Positions 27,062-37,071 of a stretch of 64,000 nucleotides of DNA are shown here, piece after piece. Each line of letters opens with the position of its first letter. Positions within the stretch are counted from its first letter, which is position 1. The notes below the pieces were generated by a model. It worked only from the letters and a program-made list of their open reading frames with translations, did no database searches and was not told the origin of the DNA. The DNA lies in NCBI RefSeq assembly GCF_900636385.1, contig NZ_LR134269.1, forward strand, positions 496,001 through 560,000, given 5' to 3'. Both the position numbers and the translations under genes were made by a program. Source of the DNA: Staphylococcus warneri. Lineage in GTDB: Bacteria; Bacillota; Bacilli; Staphylococcales; Staphylococcaceae.

Positions 27062-27094
27062 TAGCCAGAGACATCATTTAAGTGTCTCAAGCTA
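27062..27094. terminator. Hairpin terminator between the LysR and PAP2 genes
   Basis: TAGC..GAGACA and TGTCTC..GCTA pair around an AT-rich loop. It lies between two convergent stops and can serve both genes. Confidence 0.7.
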
Positions 27095-27115
27095 CTATCA
27101 AAAATATACTGTTCT

Positions 27116-28030
27116 TTAATCGGGGTGTTCCGCTATATGATTGGCTGTTAACTTTTTGATTAGGAAATCAGCGATTAACATTAAACTAAACATGATGATT
27201 AAGCTCATAGTGACATCACTTGTAAAGTGAGCGCCTATTCTGATTCTACTTAGAGCCATCAATACACTATAGATTAATCCTATGATAAACATCCATTGTC
27301 TTGTTGATAGTTTTTTAAAGTAAAATGCAAAGAACATGAAGAAAGCACCGTTGCCAGTGTGACCTGAAGGGAAGGAACTATGTCCCGTATTACCATTAAT
27401 TGTAAGCCAATTGGTAAAATGACCAGCTTTATCCTCAATTTCATATGGTCTAACACGTCCCCACAGTTCTTTCATATTATCTACAAGTTCTAGGCCAATG
27501 AGTAATACCATAAAGCTAACAATAGAGACTTTAAATAGTCTTTCTAATTCTGACATATCAATACGTTTTAACCAAAATTGATAACAAATTAAGGCAATAA
27601 TGATTAAGATAATGAATGAAATTAAGAAACTTAATCCAATTGATAAAGCTTCACCAGTGTTTCCTTCGTTATTTGCCATACCCATAGGTTTATGCTTTTT
27701 AATATTTTCTGATGTAGACATCATGTATTGAACTGTTTCAGATACCAATGCATTAGTCTTAATTAATGTATAACCAAAAGATACAATTAAAATGATAGCT
27801 TGTGCCAATCTATTTTTAAATGTCTTAAACACATAATAGTTAAAAATAATCATAGATATAATAAGTACAAATGTGGGTGGGAAGAGTCCATAATTTTGGA
27901 AAATAGTGCCAAATAAAGAGTTTTGATCCATTAAATGTTTAGAAATAGATTGATCTAAAAACGTTGCAGCACATAAAACAACAATAAGAATACCTAAAGT
28001 AGCTGAAGCGAGTTTTTTTGAAATAACCAT
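27116..28030 (-). CDS. PAP2-family phosphatase membrane protein
   Basis: The 304-residue protein has about six or seven membrane helices and the three PAP2 phosphatase motifs: KELWGRVRP, SFPSGHTGNG and SRIRIGAHFTSD. These hydrolyse lipid phosphates such as phosphatidate, phosphatidylglycerophosphate or undecaprenyl pyrophosphate outside the membrane. There is an unusually long N-terminal membrane part (about 170 residues) before motif 1. The RBS GGGGGAT lies next to the ATG. Confidence 0.88.
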   Translation of the reverse strand: MVISKKLASATLGILIVVLCAATFLDQSISKHLMDQNSLFGTIFQNYGLFPPTFVLIISMIIFNYYVFKTFKNRLAQAIILIVSFGYTLIKTNALVSETVQYMMSTSENIKKHKPMGMANNEGNTGEALSIGLSFLISFIILIIIALICYQFWLKRIDMSELERLFKVSIVSFMVLLIGLELVDNMKELWGRVRPYEIEDKAGHFTNWLTINGNTGHSSFPSGHTGNGAFFMFFAFYFKKLSTRQWMFIIGLIYSVLMALSRIRIGAHFTSDVTMSLIIMFSLMLIADFLIKKLTANHIAEHPD

Positions 28031-28378
28031 ATGATCCCCCTAGATGTTATGTATTTGTAAAGCAAGATTTCAAGAGACATAACTATACAAAGTTTTCTAA
28101 TAGTATAGTTATGTCTTGTTAAAGGGTAGTAATCAATTTTTAAGTCATTGTGTTGTGAATATTAAGATTATGTAAATGTAAAATTTTGAATAAATTGAAG
28201 AACCTTTGGAAATACTGTCGAGTAAATATGAGTGTTCATTTATGCAAAATAAATTTCAATTTTATCTCATAAGTGTAATATGAAAAATATTTATCGACTA
28301 AAGTAAGCGTTTGCACTATGAATTTAACTCGATTTATTCTAAAATGAGCATATATACAAACATAAGGAGATGGATTGA
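28031..28378. other. Intergenic region with a 13-base inverted repeat
   Basis: The gap between the divergent PAP2 and SDR genes holds a perfect inverted repeat, GACATAACTATAC (28076-28088) and GTATAGTTATGTC (28103-28115), 46 bases upstream of the PAP2 start. It may be an operator or leader hairpin for the phosphatase gene. Nothing else is recognised. Confidence 0.55.
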
Positions 28379-29158
28379 ATGTCAGTATTAGATAAATTTA
28401 AATTAGAAAATAAAGTTGCAATTGTAACAGGAGGTGCGTCTGGTTTAGGTAAAGCCATGGGGAAAGCATTAGCTGAAGCGGGTGCTAATCTTGTGATTGC
28501 TGATATGAATTTAGAAGTTGGTCAACAAACAGCTAAAGAATTCGAAGAAGAAACAGGTAACAAAGCAATCGCTTGTGAAGTAGATGTCACAAATATTGAT
28601 CAAGTTAACGCTATGGTAAAAGAAACAATGGATACTTTTGGTCATATCGATATTTTATTTAACAATGCAGGTATTAATGAACATGTTGATTTTGAAGATA
28701 TGCCATACGAACGTTGGAAAAAAACGATGGATGTTAACTTAAATAGTATGGTATTAGTAACGAACGCTGTAGGAGAAGTATTCCGTAAACAACAAAGCGG
28801 TGTTATCGTTAATACATCATCAATGTCAGGTGTTATTGTTAACACACCACAACCACAAGCAGCATATAATACATCTAAAGCAGCTGTTATCATGTTAACT
28901 AAAAGTTTAGCTAACGAATGGGCTAAACATAATATCCGTGTCAACACTATTGCACCAGGATACATGAAAACAGAATTAACTAAAGATTATTTCGCTAAAG
29001 GTGGCGACATGATTGATACTTGGATGAACATGACACCAATGAATCGTCCAGGTGTTCCTGAAGAATTACAAGGTGCTGCGCTTTACTTAGCTTCAGATGC
29101 GTCATCATTCGTTACAGGATCAGTCATTACTGTTGATGGTGGTTACACTGCATTATAA
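28379..29158 (+). CDS. Short-chain dehydrogenase/reductase (gluconate dehydrogenase-like)
   Basis: This 259-residue classical SDR has the cofactor motif TGGASGLGKAMG, an aspartate after beta-2 (VIADMN) suggesting NAD(H), NNAG near residue 97, serine in NTSSMSG, and Y-x3-K in AAYNTSKAAV. The C-terminal FVTGSVITVDGGYTAL is typical. The best guess is a sugar-acid or polyol dehydrogenase. RBS AAGGAG precedes the ATG. It is monocistronic with its own terminator. Confidence 0.88.
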   Translation: MSVLDKFKLENKVAIVTGGASGLGKAMGKALAEAGANLVIADMNLEVGQQTAKEFEEETGNKAIACEVDVTNIDQVNAMVKETMDTFGHIDILFNNAGINEHVDFEDMPYERWKKTMDVNLNSMVLVTNAVGEVFRKQQSGVIVNTSSMSGVIVNTPQPQAAYNTSKAAVIMLTKSLANEWAKHNIRVNTIAPGYMKTELTKDYFAKGGDMIDTWMNMTPMNRPGVPEELQGAALYLASDASSFVTGSVITVDGGYTAL

Positions 29159-29172
29159 TAATGAAGATTTAT

Positions 29173-29205
29173 AAAGCTAGCTCATTTTTGAGTTAGCTTT
29201 TTTAT
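29173..29205 (+). terminator. Terminator of the SDR gene
   Basis: AAAGCTAGCTCA and TGAGTTAGCTTT pair around a T-rich loop and are followed by TTTTT. Confidence 0.85.
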
Positions 29206-29297
29206 TATTTATAGGTCTATGTACCTGTTTAATAATCAGAAAATTAGAACTTTAATATATCGGTTGTAAATTTGAAAAAGCATGTTATTATATTACT

Positions 29298-29310
29298 TAG
29301 ATATCTAACT
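29298..29310. promoter_or_regulatory. MepR operator upstream of mepR
   Basis: TTAGATATCTAAC matches the GTTAGAT signature, in inverted form, that S. aureus MepR binds. It lies 15 bases before the mepR ATG, suggesting autorepression. Confidence 0.7.
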
Positions 29311-29325
29311 AAATGAGGTGAAGCG

Positions 29326-29745
29326 ATGGAATTAACGTATCAATTTTTATTAAGAAGCTTAGCGCACCAAATGAAAAACTATGCGGATCGAAGGTTAGAT
29401 GATTTTGGAATTACTCAAGAACAGAGTCATACATTAGGTTACATTTATCGACATCAAGAAAAGGGCATTTCACAAAAGGACATCATGAAGACGTTCGATA
29501 GAAAAGGCTCAACAGTTAGTAGTATATTAAAAAATCTCGAAAAGAGAGATTTAGTATATCGAAAGGTAAATCCAGAAGATACACGAAGTAAAATTTTGAA
29601 ACTAACTGATGAAGGTATAACGTTAGTCGAGTCATTTACAAAGGTCTTTGATGAAATTGAAGAGCGAATGATTTTAAATTTTGCCGAAGAAGATAAAATA
29701 AAATTAAAAGAATATTTAGAACAGATGATGAAAAACTTAGAATAA
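29326..29745 (+). CDS. mepR: MepR, MarR-family repressor of the mepA efflux gene
   Basis: The 139-residue protein matches S. aureus MepR in length and arrangement. It has a MarR winged helix (ISQKDIMKTFDRKGSTVSSILKNLEKRDLVYRK) with the wing motif EDTRSK and C-terminal dimerisation helices. MepR represses mepR and mepA and is released by cationic drugs and biocides. It sits 96 bases upstream of mepA in the same direction, and its operator words occur before both genes. Confidence 0.9.
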   Translation: MELTYQFLLRSLAHQMKNYADRRLDDFGITQEQSHTLGYIYRHQEKGISQKDIMKTFDRKGSTVSSILKNLEKRDLVYRKVNPEDTRSKILKLTDEGITLVESFTKVFDEIEERMILNFAEEDKIKLKEYLEQMMKNLE

Positions 29746-29793
29746 TGCGTGGTTATTGCTATTGATAATAACCACATTATTTTTCAAGATATA

Positions 29794-29822
29794 GTTAGAA
29801 ATCTAACTGTTAGTCATCTAAC
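29794..29822. promoter_or_regulatory. Two tandem MepR operators upstream of mepA
   Basis: GTTAGAAATCTAAC (29794-29807) and GTTAGTCATCTAAC (29809-29822) lie one base apart, 20 bases before the mepA ATG. Both carry the inverted GTTAG words bound by MepR in S. aureus. Two sites at mepA against one at mepR agrees with stronger repression of the pump gene. Confidence 0.75.
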
Positions 29823-29841
29823 GAAAAAGGGAGTAAGAATA

Positions 29842-31197
29842 ATGAAAGACGAACAATTGTATTTTTTTGAAAAAGCACCAATCTTTAAAGCAATGATGCA
29901 TTTCTCATTGCCAATGATGATAGGAAGTTTATTAAGTGTAATTTATGGGATTTTAAATGTATATTTCATAGGATTTTTAGATGATAGTCATATGATTTCA
30001 GCTATCTCATTAACATTGCCAATCTTTGCAGCTTTGATGGGATTTGGTAATTTATTTGGAGTTGGTGGTGGAACGTATATTTCACGACTACTGGGTGCCA
30101 AAGATTATAGTAAAAGTAAATATGTAAGTAGTTTCTCAATATATGGTGGATTACTATTTGGTATTATCATCGCATTAATTACAATACCATTTACAGATCA
30201 AATTGCTCAAATATTAGGAGCACATGGTGAAACCATTCATTTCACAAGTGAATATTTAAGAATTATGTTCTTAAGTGCACCATTTGTTATTGTATTCTTT
30301 ATTTTAGAACAATTTGCACGTGCTGTTGGCGCACCATTTGTATCAATGGCTGGTATGTTAGCAAGTGTTGTATTAAATATGATTTTAGATCCAATATTAA
30401 TTTTTGGATTTGATTTAAATGTGGTTGGAGCAGCTTTAGGAACAGCAATTTCAAACTTAGTAGCTGCGGTCTTCTTTATCATTTATTTTATGAAAAAAAT
30501 TGATTCTTTATCTGTAAATATTAAATTTGCCAAACCTACAAAAGAAATGATGGCAGAAATTTTCAAAATTGGTATTCCTGCTTTCTTAATGGTAGTACTT
30601 ATGGGTGTAACTGGATTAGTATTGAACTTATTCTTAGCTACTTATGGTAACTATGCGATTGCTAGTTATGGTATTCAATTTAGATTAGTACAATTCCCAG
30701 AATTAATTATTATGGGGTTAAGTGAAGGGGTTGTACCATTAATTGCTTATAACTTTGTTGCTAATAAATCAAGAATGAAAGATACAGTTAAAGCAGTTAT
30801 AGTATCTATTTTTGCAATCTTTGCAGTAAGTATGGTAGTTGTGTTCATCTTTGGACACCAAATTATTCAATTATTTAGTACTGATCCACACATTGTTAGT
30901 CTAGCAACATTTATGCTACAAGTTACAATGACATCATTACTATTAAATGGTATTGGATTCTTATTTACTGGTATGTTACAAGCAACTGGACAAGGACGTG
31001 GTGCAACGATAATGGCTATTTTACAAGGAACAGTCATTATTCCAGTGTTATTCGTTATGAATAGTTTGTTCGGTCTAACTGGTGTAGTATGGTCATTATT
31101 AATTGCTGAGACATTATGTGCTTTAGCAGCAATGCTAATTGTATATTTATTAAGAAATAAACTAACAGTAGATAAAGAAGCTTTATTAGAAGAATAA
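29842..31197 (+). CDS. mepA: MepA, MATE-family multidrug efflux pump
   Basis: MepA exports cationic biocides, dyes and some fluoroquinolones using a cation gradient. The 451-residue length equals that of S. aureus MepA. The protein has about twelve membrane helices in two MatE halves ([24 protein letters not shown] in the first, [22 protein letters not shown] in the second). I start at ATG 29842 ([13 protein letters not shown]) because an upstream ATG would run through the MepR operators. No mepB gene follows, unlike S. aureus. Confidence 0.9.
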   Translation: MKDEQLYFFEKAPIFKAMMHFSLPMMIGSLLSVIYGILNVYFIGFLDDSHMISAISLTLPIFAALMGFGNLFGVGGGTYISRLLGAKDYSKSKYVSSFSIYGGLLFGIIIALITIPFTDQIAQILGAHGETIHFTSEYLRIMFLSAPFVIVFFILEQFARAVGAPFVSMAGMLASVVLNMILDPILIFGFDLNVVGAALGTAISNLVAAVFFIIYFMKKIDSLSVNIKFAKPTKEMMAEIFKIGIPAFLMVVLMGVTGLVLNLFLATYGNYAIASYGIQFRLVQFPELIIMGLSEGVVPLIAYNFVANKSRMKDTVKAVIVSIFAIFAVSMVVVFIFGHQIIQLFSTDPHIVSLATFMLQVTMTSLLLNGIGFLFTGMLQATGQGRGATIMAILQGTVIIPVLFVMNSLFGLTGVVWSLLIAETLCALAAMLIVYLLRNKLTVDKEALLEE

Positions 31198-31211
31198 TCA
31201 TTAGTATTCAA

Positions 31212-31494
31212 TTGGAGGTTGAGACATAACGTTTTTGTGCTTTGGGAAACCGATTAACGGCGTCCCAAAAGCAGGATTATCGGCAGAAGGGACCCAACAT
31301 AGAGAAATTGGTATTCCAATTTCTGCAAACAATGCAAGTTGGGCAAACGCTCACGATTCGACAAAATTTGGAAAACAATTCAAATGAACAAACTCAACTA
31401 TTGAGTTTGTAAGAACTACTAACCTATGAATAAGGAAGTAGTTCTTTATCATCGTTCGGTTCTGCTCAAATCCTAAACGCGTTTGTCCTGACCT
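31212..31494 (+). repeat. Bracketed intergenic element with STAR-like core
   Basis: The ends AGGTTGAGACA and TGTCCTGACCT can pair over the whole 280 bases. The inside holds CCCAACATAGAGAAATTGG, GAAATTGG-TATT-CCAATTTC and CAATGCAAGTTGGGC, words typical of repeated intergenic elements in staphylococci. Two further hairpins follow: AAACTCAA/TTGAGTTT and AGAACTACT/AGTAGTTCT. It fills the gap between mepA and the copper operon and has no credible gene. Confidence 0.7.
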
Positions 31495-31536
31495 CTTTTT
31501 TGTCTAATTCGTGAACAATTTTTAATATTATTGTGA

Positions 31537-31559
31537 ATGATAATGGTAATCGTTATGAT
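31537..31559. promoter_or_regulatory. Possible metal-regulator box upstream of the copper operon
   Basis: The stretch ATGATAATGGTAATCGTTATGAT has the dyad layout of Fur-family boxes (Fur, Zur or PerR) but departs from the Fur consensus in the middle. It is 45 bases before the operon start. Which regulator binds is not clear. Confidence 0.4.
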
Positions 31560-31603
31560 GTAATGTGGAAAGAAAGTTGAAGTAATAAAGATAGGGGGAT
31601 TCG

Positions 31604-32857
31604 ATGGTACATATTAAAAGGTACCCAAAAATCGTTATTGCTTTAATAATGATTTGTTTTCTTTCGTTGATGCCATCACTGATGAATGAAGCTTCAGCTC
31701 ATGCAACTTTGGAAAAGACGAATCCTAAACAAAATGGCGTTGTAAAACACATGCCTAATGAGATTGAATTAGAGTTTAATGAACCTGTTAACTCTAAGTA
31801 TTCCAATATCACATTATACAATGATAAAGGAAAAGAATTAGGTAAAGTGAAACCATCGACGTCTGGATGGTCTAAAACGTTAGCATTTTCAACTGACAAA
31901 GTCGGCAAAGGTACACATACAATTAAATGGCAAGCCATTTCGGCCGATGGACATGAAGTTGGAGACCAATTTGAATTTTCAGTTGGTAAAGTTACTGCGA
32001 AAGATATAGATACATCTAATGCCTTTTATGAAGAACCAAGTTTCTGGTTTGGTGTTATGAGATATATTGCGGAAGGCGCTACGATTATATTAGTTGGTTT
32101 CTTTTGGTTGAATCGTATAGCCCAACGAAAGCAATTGAAGTCGTTTGATCTATTTCCAAAACAGTTTGGTATTGCATTTATGTTGATGATGTCATATGTA
32201 ATGGCATTATTGCTTTACATGATGACTTTAACTTCTGACGTAGTAGATGATATTTTGTCGCTTAATATGGAGGTTTTAATGCAATTTCCATTTATTTTAA
32301 GCTCAATTGCAATGATATTATTATATGCGTTAATCATAATTAGAAATATGGATCGCATATGGTATGTACTTGTTTCATTTGTAATGATTTTAACAATAGC
32401 GATGTCAGGTCATGCGTGGTCACAAACATTTCCGATTTGGTCCATTGTGATTAGGACGATACATATAGCAGGTATGACGCTCTGGTTAGGCGCACTTGTA
32501 TATCTCGTATGGTATGCAATGATTAAGAAATCGTTAAATCAAATGAAGACAGTTCGCTCAATGCTATTTAAAGTAAATGTGATTGCGGTAACGATGATTA
32601 TCATTTCAGGTGTGTTAATGGCAATTGATGAAACCAATATTTTGGCGATTTGGTCAAATATGCAAACATGGACAACATTAATGTTAGTTAAAATCATCGG
32701 TACTATACTTATGATGGCATTAGGATTTTATCAAACTTCAAAAGCACTTGGTAAACGTCAAAAAGTCAACCGCATGACATTGATTACAGAATTGGTAATA
32801 GGGATCATACTTATTTTTATAGGTGTTATGATGAGTCAAATTAATATTCCAGGTTAA
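31604..32857 (+). CDS. CopC/CopD domain copper-handling protein (YcnJ-like)
   Basis: The 417-residue protein has a signal sequence ending in ASA, then a mature N-terminus starting with His (HATLEKTNP), the copper-binding start of CopC domains. The CopC beta-barrel spans to about residue 125 and contains IKWQAISADGHEVGDQFEFSV with a second conserved His. The rest is a CopD-type eight-helix membrane domain. B. subtilis YcnJ has this fusion and imports copper. The gene pairs with a ycnI-like gene 11 bases downstream. Confidence 0.88.
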   Translation: MVHIKRYPKIVIALIMICFLSLMPSLMNEASAHATLEKTNPKQNGVVKHMPNEIELEFNEPVNSKYSNITLYNDKGKELGKVKPSTSGWSKTLAFSTDKVGKGTHTIKWQAISADGHEVGDQFEFSVGKVTAKDIDTSNAFYEEPSFWFGVMRYIAEGATIILVGFFWLNRIAQRKQLKSFDLFPKQFGIAFMLMMSYVMALLLYMMTLTSDVVDDILSLNMEVLMQFPFILSSIAMILLYALIIIRNMDRIWYVLVSFVMILTIAMSGHAWSQTFPIWSIVIRTIHIAGMTLWLGALVYLVWYAMIKKSLNQMKTVRSMLFKVNVIAVTMIIISGVLMAIDETNILAIWSNMQTWTTLMLVKIIGTILMMALGFYQTSKALGKRQKVNRMTLITELVIGIILIFIGVMMSQINIPG

Positions 32858-32868
32858 GGAGCAAAATT

Positions 32869-33459
32869 ATGTTTAAAAAATTAATATCAATGAGTTTTAT
32901 TTTATTTTTTGCATTAGGGTTATTTAAAGTAGCAGATGCACATGTCACATTAAATCCTAATGAGAGTGAACCTAAATCATATGATAAATATGACGTACGT
33001 GTTCCTGTAGAACAGAATGACAACACAGTTAAAGTAGAGTTAACAGTACCCAAAGGTGTGAATCTTGAAAATGTAGCGCCGGTTGATGGGTTTAAGCATT
33101 CTTTTGAAAAAGATAAAAAGGGAAACATCACAAAAGTAACATGGAAAGCAACTGGAAAAGGTATAGGTCCAAATGAATTTATAGAATTTCCAATTGTAGC
33201 CGCTAATCCTGACAAAGAAGGCAGTTTTAAATGGAAAGCTGTTCAAACGTATGATAACGGTGACGTCGTTAAATGGGATGGAAAAGAAGATAGTGAACAT
33301 CCTGCACCAATTACAACTGTGAAAAAAGGTGCAAATCCAAGTGGTTCACATAGTGATCAATCATCAACTACAAGTGGTAGTACGATTGCATTATGGATAG
33401 TATCTATTGTCGCAATTTTACTTTCATTAATTGCGATTTTTAAGAAATCACGTAAATAA
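32869..33459 (+). CDS. YcnI-like copper-binding protein (DUF1775)
   Basis: The 196-residue protein has an N-terminal signal sequence ending in ADA, a mature start with His (HVTLNPNESEPKSYDKYDVRVP), a DUF1775 beta-sandwich, a Ser/Gly-rich linker and a C-terminal membrane anchor (TIALWIVSIVAILLSLIAIF). In YcnI the N-terminal His and a Trp bind Cu(II); here WKAVQTYDNGDVVKWDG provides tryptophans. It probably passes copper to the YcnJ-like partner upstream. Confidence 0.88.
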   Translation: MFKKLISMSFILFFALGLFKVADAHVTLNPNESEPKSYDKYDVRVPVEQNDNTVKVELTVPKGVNLENVAPVDGFKHSFEKDKKGNITKVTWKATGKGIGPNEFIEFPIVAANPDKEGSFKWKAVQTYDNGDVVKWDGKEDSEHPAPITTVKKGANPSGSHSDQSSTTSGSTIALWIVSIVAILLSLIAIFKKSRK

Positions 33460-33469
33460 TCATTTCAAT

Positions 33470-33548
33470 TAGAGGTGGAGGTATTTAACCATTGAAGTAT
33501 CGCTAAATGACATAGCGACATATTTCAACGTTAATTCTCTACCTCTTT
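33470..33548 (+). terminator. Long hairpin terminator after the copper operon
   Basis: AGAGGTGGAG pairs with CTCTACCTCT, and inner arms TAAC..ATTGAAGTAT..GCTA pair with TAGC..ATATTTCAACGTTA. T-rich sequence follows. The stem is unusually long (about 35 pairs with bulges). Confidence 0.7.
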
Positions 33549-33647
33549 TAATATAACTTAAATTTTAAAATAATCATGATGTTGTTGTATTGTCACTTTC
33601 ATAATGATAAATATGTTCTATAATATAGATGTGAGGGAGGAAACATC

Positions 33648-34061
33648 ATGCGCAGATTATTATACTCATTTTTAATTTATATGATTATTGGGTTATTTAG
33701 TGGTTTTTATTATAGAGAATTGACTAAAGCTCATCATTTTACGGGTGATACACAATTATCATTAGTCCATACACATACATTAATTTTAGGTATGTTCATG
33801 TTCTTATTATTACTACCTTTAGAAAAGGTCTTTAAATTAAGTAGTTATTATTTATTTAATTGGTTTTTCGTGATTTACCATATTGGTGTATTAGTTACAA
33901 TTGGTATGATGACGGTCAAAGGTACATATCAAGTCATTGGTAAAACTGTTCCAGCATCTTTCCCTGGTTTTGCAGGAATGGGACATACGGCAATGTTAGC
34001 CGCATTATTAATACTATTTTTCTTATTAAGACAAGCTATTATTAAAGAACCGAGAGATTAA
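33648..34061 (+). CDS. DUF2871 membrane protein
   Basis: The 137-residue protein has four membrane helices and conserved histidines in or near them (LTKAHHFTGDTQLSLVHTHTLILGMF and FAGMGHTAML). This fits the DUF2871 family. The His pattern suggests haem or metal binding similar to small cytochrome-oxidase-like domains, but function is unknown. RBS GGGAGG precedes the ATG. Confidence 0.78.
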   Translation: MRRLLYSFLIYMIIGLFSGFYYRELTKAHHFTGDTQLSLVHTHTLILGMFMFLLLLPLEKVFKLSSYYLFNWFFVIYHIGVLVTIGMMTVKGTYQVIGKTVPASFPGFAGMGHTAMLAALLILFFLLRQAIIKEPRD

Positions 34062-34066
34062 AGCGA

Positions 34067-34098
34067 ACTCGTGAGTATACAGACTCACGAGTTTTTTT
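34067..34098 (+). terminator. Terminator of the DUF2871 gene
   Basis: CTCGTGAGT and ACTCACGAG form a 9-base perfect stem with loop ATACAG, followed by seven T. Confidence 0.9.
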
Positions 34099-34182
34099 AT
34101 GGAGTGATTTGCTTCATATGTTATAGGTCGTGTAGTATAATGAAAAAGTATTAAATGATAATAATTTTCAGTTAAAGTATAA

Positions 34183-35256
<1,074 letters not shown>

Positions 35257-35279
35257 ATGAAAAATCTGGGGGAGTCATA

Positions 35280-35681
35280 ATGGTAGATATTAAACATTTA
35301 GCACCGTCTGTAGAAGATTATTTAAAATTAAGAATAGATGCGGGATTGAGTGCCAAGTCCATCGAAGCGGCTCAAAGAGGACTACCTAATGCTTGTTTTA
35401 ATGTCACTTTATATCATGATTCGTCATTAATAGGTATGGGTAGAATCGTTGGAGATGGAGGAACAGCACTTCAAATTGTGGATATTGCTGTCCATCCAGA
35501 TTATCAAGGACAAGGGTATGGTCGTACAATTATGGAACACATAATGCAATACGTTCATGATAATGCAGTGAAAGGTACTTATGTAAGTTTAATGGCGGAT
35601 TATCCCGCTGATAAATTGTATGAAAAATTTGGTTTTCAATCTACAGAACCACATTCAACTGGAATGTATATTTTATTTTAA
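35280..35681 (+). CDS. GNAT-family N-acetyltransferase
   Basis: The 133-residue protein has the acetyl-CoA-binding motif VHPDYQGQGYGRTIM and the preceding beta strand LQIVDIAV. The C-terminal YEKFGFQST is usual for the fold. The acceptor is unknown. It begins 24 bases after the reductase gene and is likely co-transcribed; GGGGGAG precedes the ATG. Confidence 0.87.
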   Translation: MVDIKHLAPSVEDYLKLRIDAGLSAKSIEAAQRGLPNACFNVTLYHDSSLIGMGRIVGDGGTALQIVDIAVHPDYQGQGYGRTIMEHIMQYVHDNAVKGTYVSLMADYPADKLYEKFGFQSTEPHSTGMYILF

Positions 35682-35687
35682 ACATAG

Positions 35688-35727
35688 TAAAAAGGCGTCC
35701 GCGACAATGTAGCGAGGACGCCTTTTC
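35688..35727. terminator. Bidirectional terminator
   Basis: AAAAGGCGTCC and GGACGCCTTTT, with inner GCG/CGC-like pairing, separate the convergent GNAT and quinone oxidoreductase genes. Confidence 0.88.
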
Positions 35728-35744
35728 TTTGTAATACTATTATG

Positions 35745-36740
35745 TTATTTAACACCAAAATCGACAACAATTCGGCCCATGTGTTGGTGATTCATTGCGC
35801 GTTCAATACCATTTGGTAAGTCATCAAACGCAATAACTTCTTTAATATCATGTAATTGTTTTGGTTTTAAATCTTTAGCAAGACGACGCCATACGAGTTT
35901 GCGTAGTTTAATTGGAGTAAAGACAGAATCAACACCTAATATACTGATACCTCTTAAAATAAGTGGAAAGACAGAACTTTCGAATTGAGTGCCACCAGTC
36001 ATTCCGATAACGGCTATACTACCATTATTATCAAGCTTATTGATGATATTAGCTAAACTTTCGCCACCAACTGGATCTATAGCAGCCTGCCAAGTTCTTG
36101 AACCTAATGCTTTACCATCATATTCAGGTAAACGATCAATAACTTCCTTGGCACCTAATGTTTTCAATTTGTCAGTTGCATCTTTACGCCCAGTACTAGC
36201 AACAACATCATAACCTAATTTATCTAACATTAGGACTGATAACATACCAACGCCACCAGAGGCACCTCTAACTAATACATTATCCTTTTCTATTGTTAAT
36301 CCCTCAGTTTCTAAACGCTCAATAGCTAAACCAGCTGTGTAACCAGCAGTACCATAAATCATAGCTTCTTCTAAAGTTAAATCTTCAGGTAAATCGATAA
36401 TCCATTCACTCTTCACACGAGCATATTCACTGAATCCACCGAATTGACTCACACCTAAATCATAACTTGTCACAATAACTTTATCCCCAACATAATGACC
36501 TGGGGCATTAGATTCTACAATTTCCCCCGATAAATCAATACCTGGCACCATTGGATATTGTTTAACAATCGCATTTCGATCTTGGGTAGCTAATGCATCT
36601 TTATAGTTAATACTGGAGTAATGTACCTTGATAAGCACATCCCCTTCAGGTAAATCATCTATAGTGATTTGCTTAAAATCTGCAGAGACCTTTCCTTCAT
36701 CATCTCTATCTACGACATAAGCCATAAATTCTTCTGTCAA
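35745..36740 (-). CDS. YhdH/AcuI-type NADPH quinone oxidoreductase
   Basis: The 331-residue medium-chain dehydrogenase lacks the structural zinc cysteines of alcohol dehydrogenases. It has YSSINYKDALAT near residue 42, PGIDLSGEIVES, the NADPH motif VRGASGGVGMLSV and VIGMTGG. The YhdH/AcuI family reduces acrylyl-CoA or quinone-like substrates with NADPH. The start follows AAGGAGTG. It is monocistronic. Confidence 0.88.
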   Translation of the reverse strand: MTEEFMAYVVDRDDEGKVSADFKQITIDDLPEGDVLIKVHYSSINYKDALATQDRNAIVKQYPMVPGIDLSGEIVESNAPGHYVGDKVIVTSYDLGVSQFGGFSEYARVKSEWIIDLPEDLTLEEAMIYGTAGYTAGLAIERLETEGLTIEKDNVLVRGASGGVGMLSVLMLDKLGYDVVASTGRKDATDKLKTLGAKEVIDRLPEYDGKALGSRTWQAAIDPVGGESLANIINKLDNNGSIAVIGMTGGTQFESSVFPLILRGISILGVDSVFTPIKLRKLVWRRLAKDLKPKQLHDIKEVIAFDDLPNGIERAMNHQHMGRIVVDFGVK

Positions 36741-37071
36741 AACATGTCACTCCTTCAATATTATTGACCTTCATTATAAATTGTTCCTCTACTTATTAAA
36801 ATGATTACTACTTTCCTTATTTATATTTAGCAAAATATTGCCATAGTTATTTTAATATAAAACGAAGTGAAATTGCATAAAGTTTTAGAAATTAAAATGT
36901 TAAAAAAACTGTCTCATAAAAATTGAAAAGAATTGTTGTTGACACATTTAAAATAGACCCATATAATTATTTTGATAATGATTATCAATTGATATTACAT
37001 AGATAAAAATATTCTGTATATATAGCGCGTCAAATCAGCGTGGTAAATGAAAAATTTGAAGAGGTGTAGGA
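36741..37071. other. Intergenic region with a Fur box
   Basis: Between the divergent oxidoreductase and fepA genes. The only element recognised is the Fur box at 36972-36988; a possible fepA core promoter overlaps it but is not clear-cut. Confidence 0.6.
36972..36988. promoter_or_regulatory. Fur box upstream of fepABC
   Basis: TTGATAATGATTATCAA is a perfect palindrome equal to the consensus Fur box of Gram-positive bacteria (TGATAATGATTATCA). It lies 84 bases before fepA and predicts expression when iron is scarce. Confidence 0.92.
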
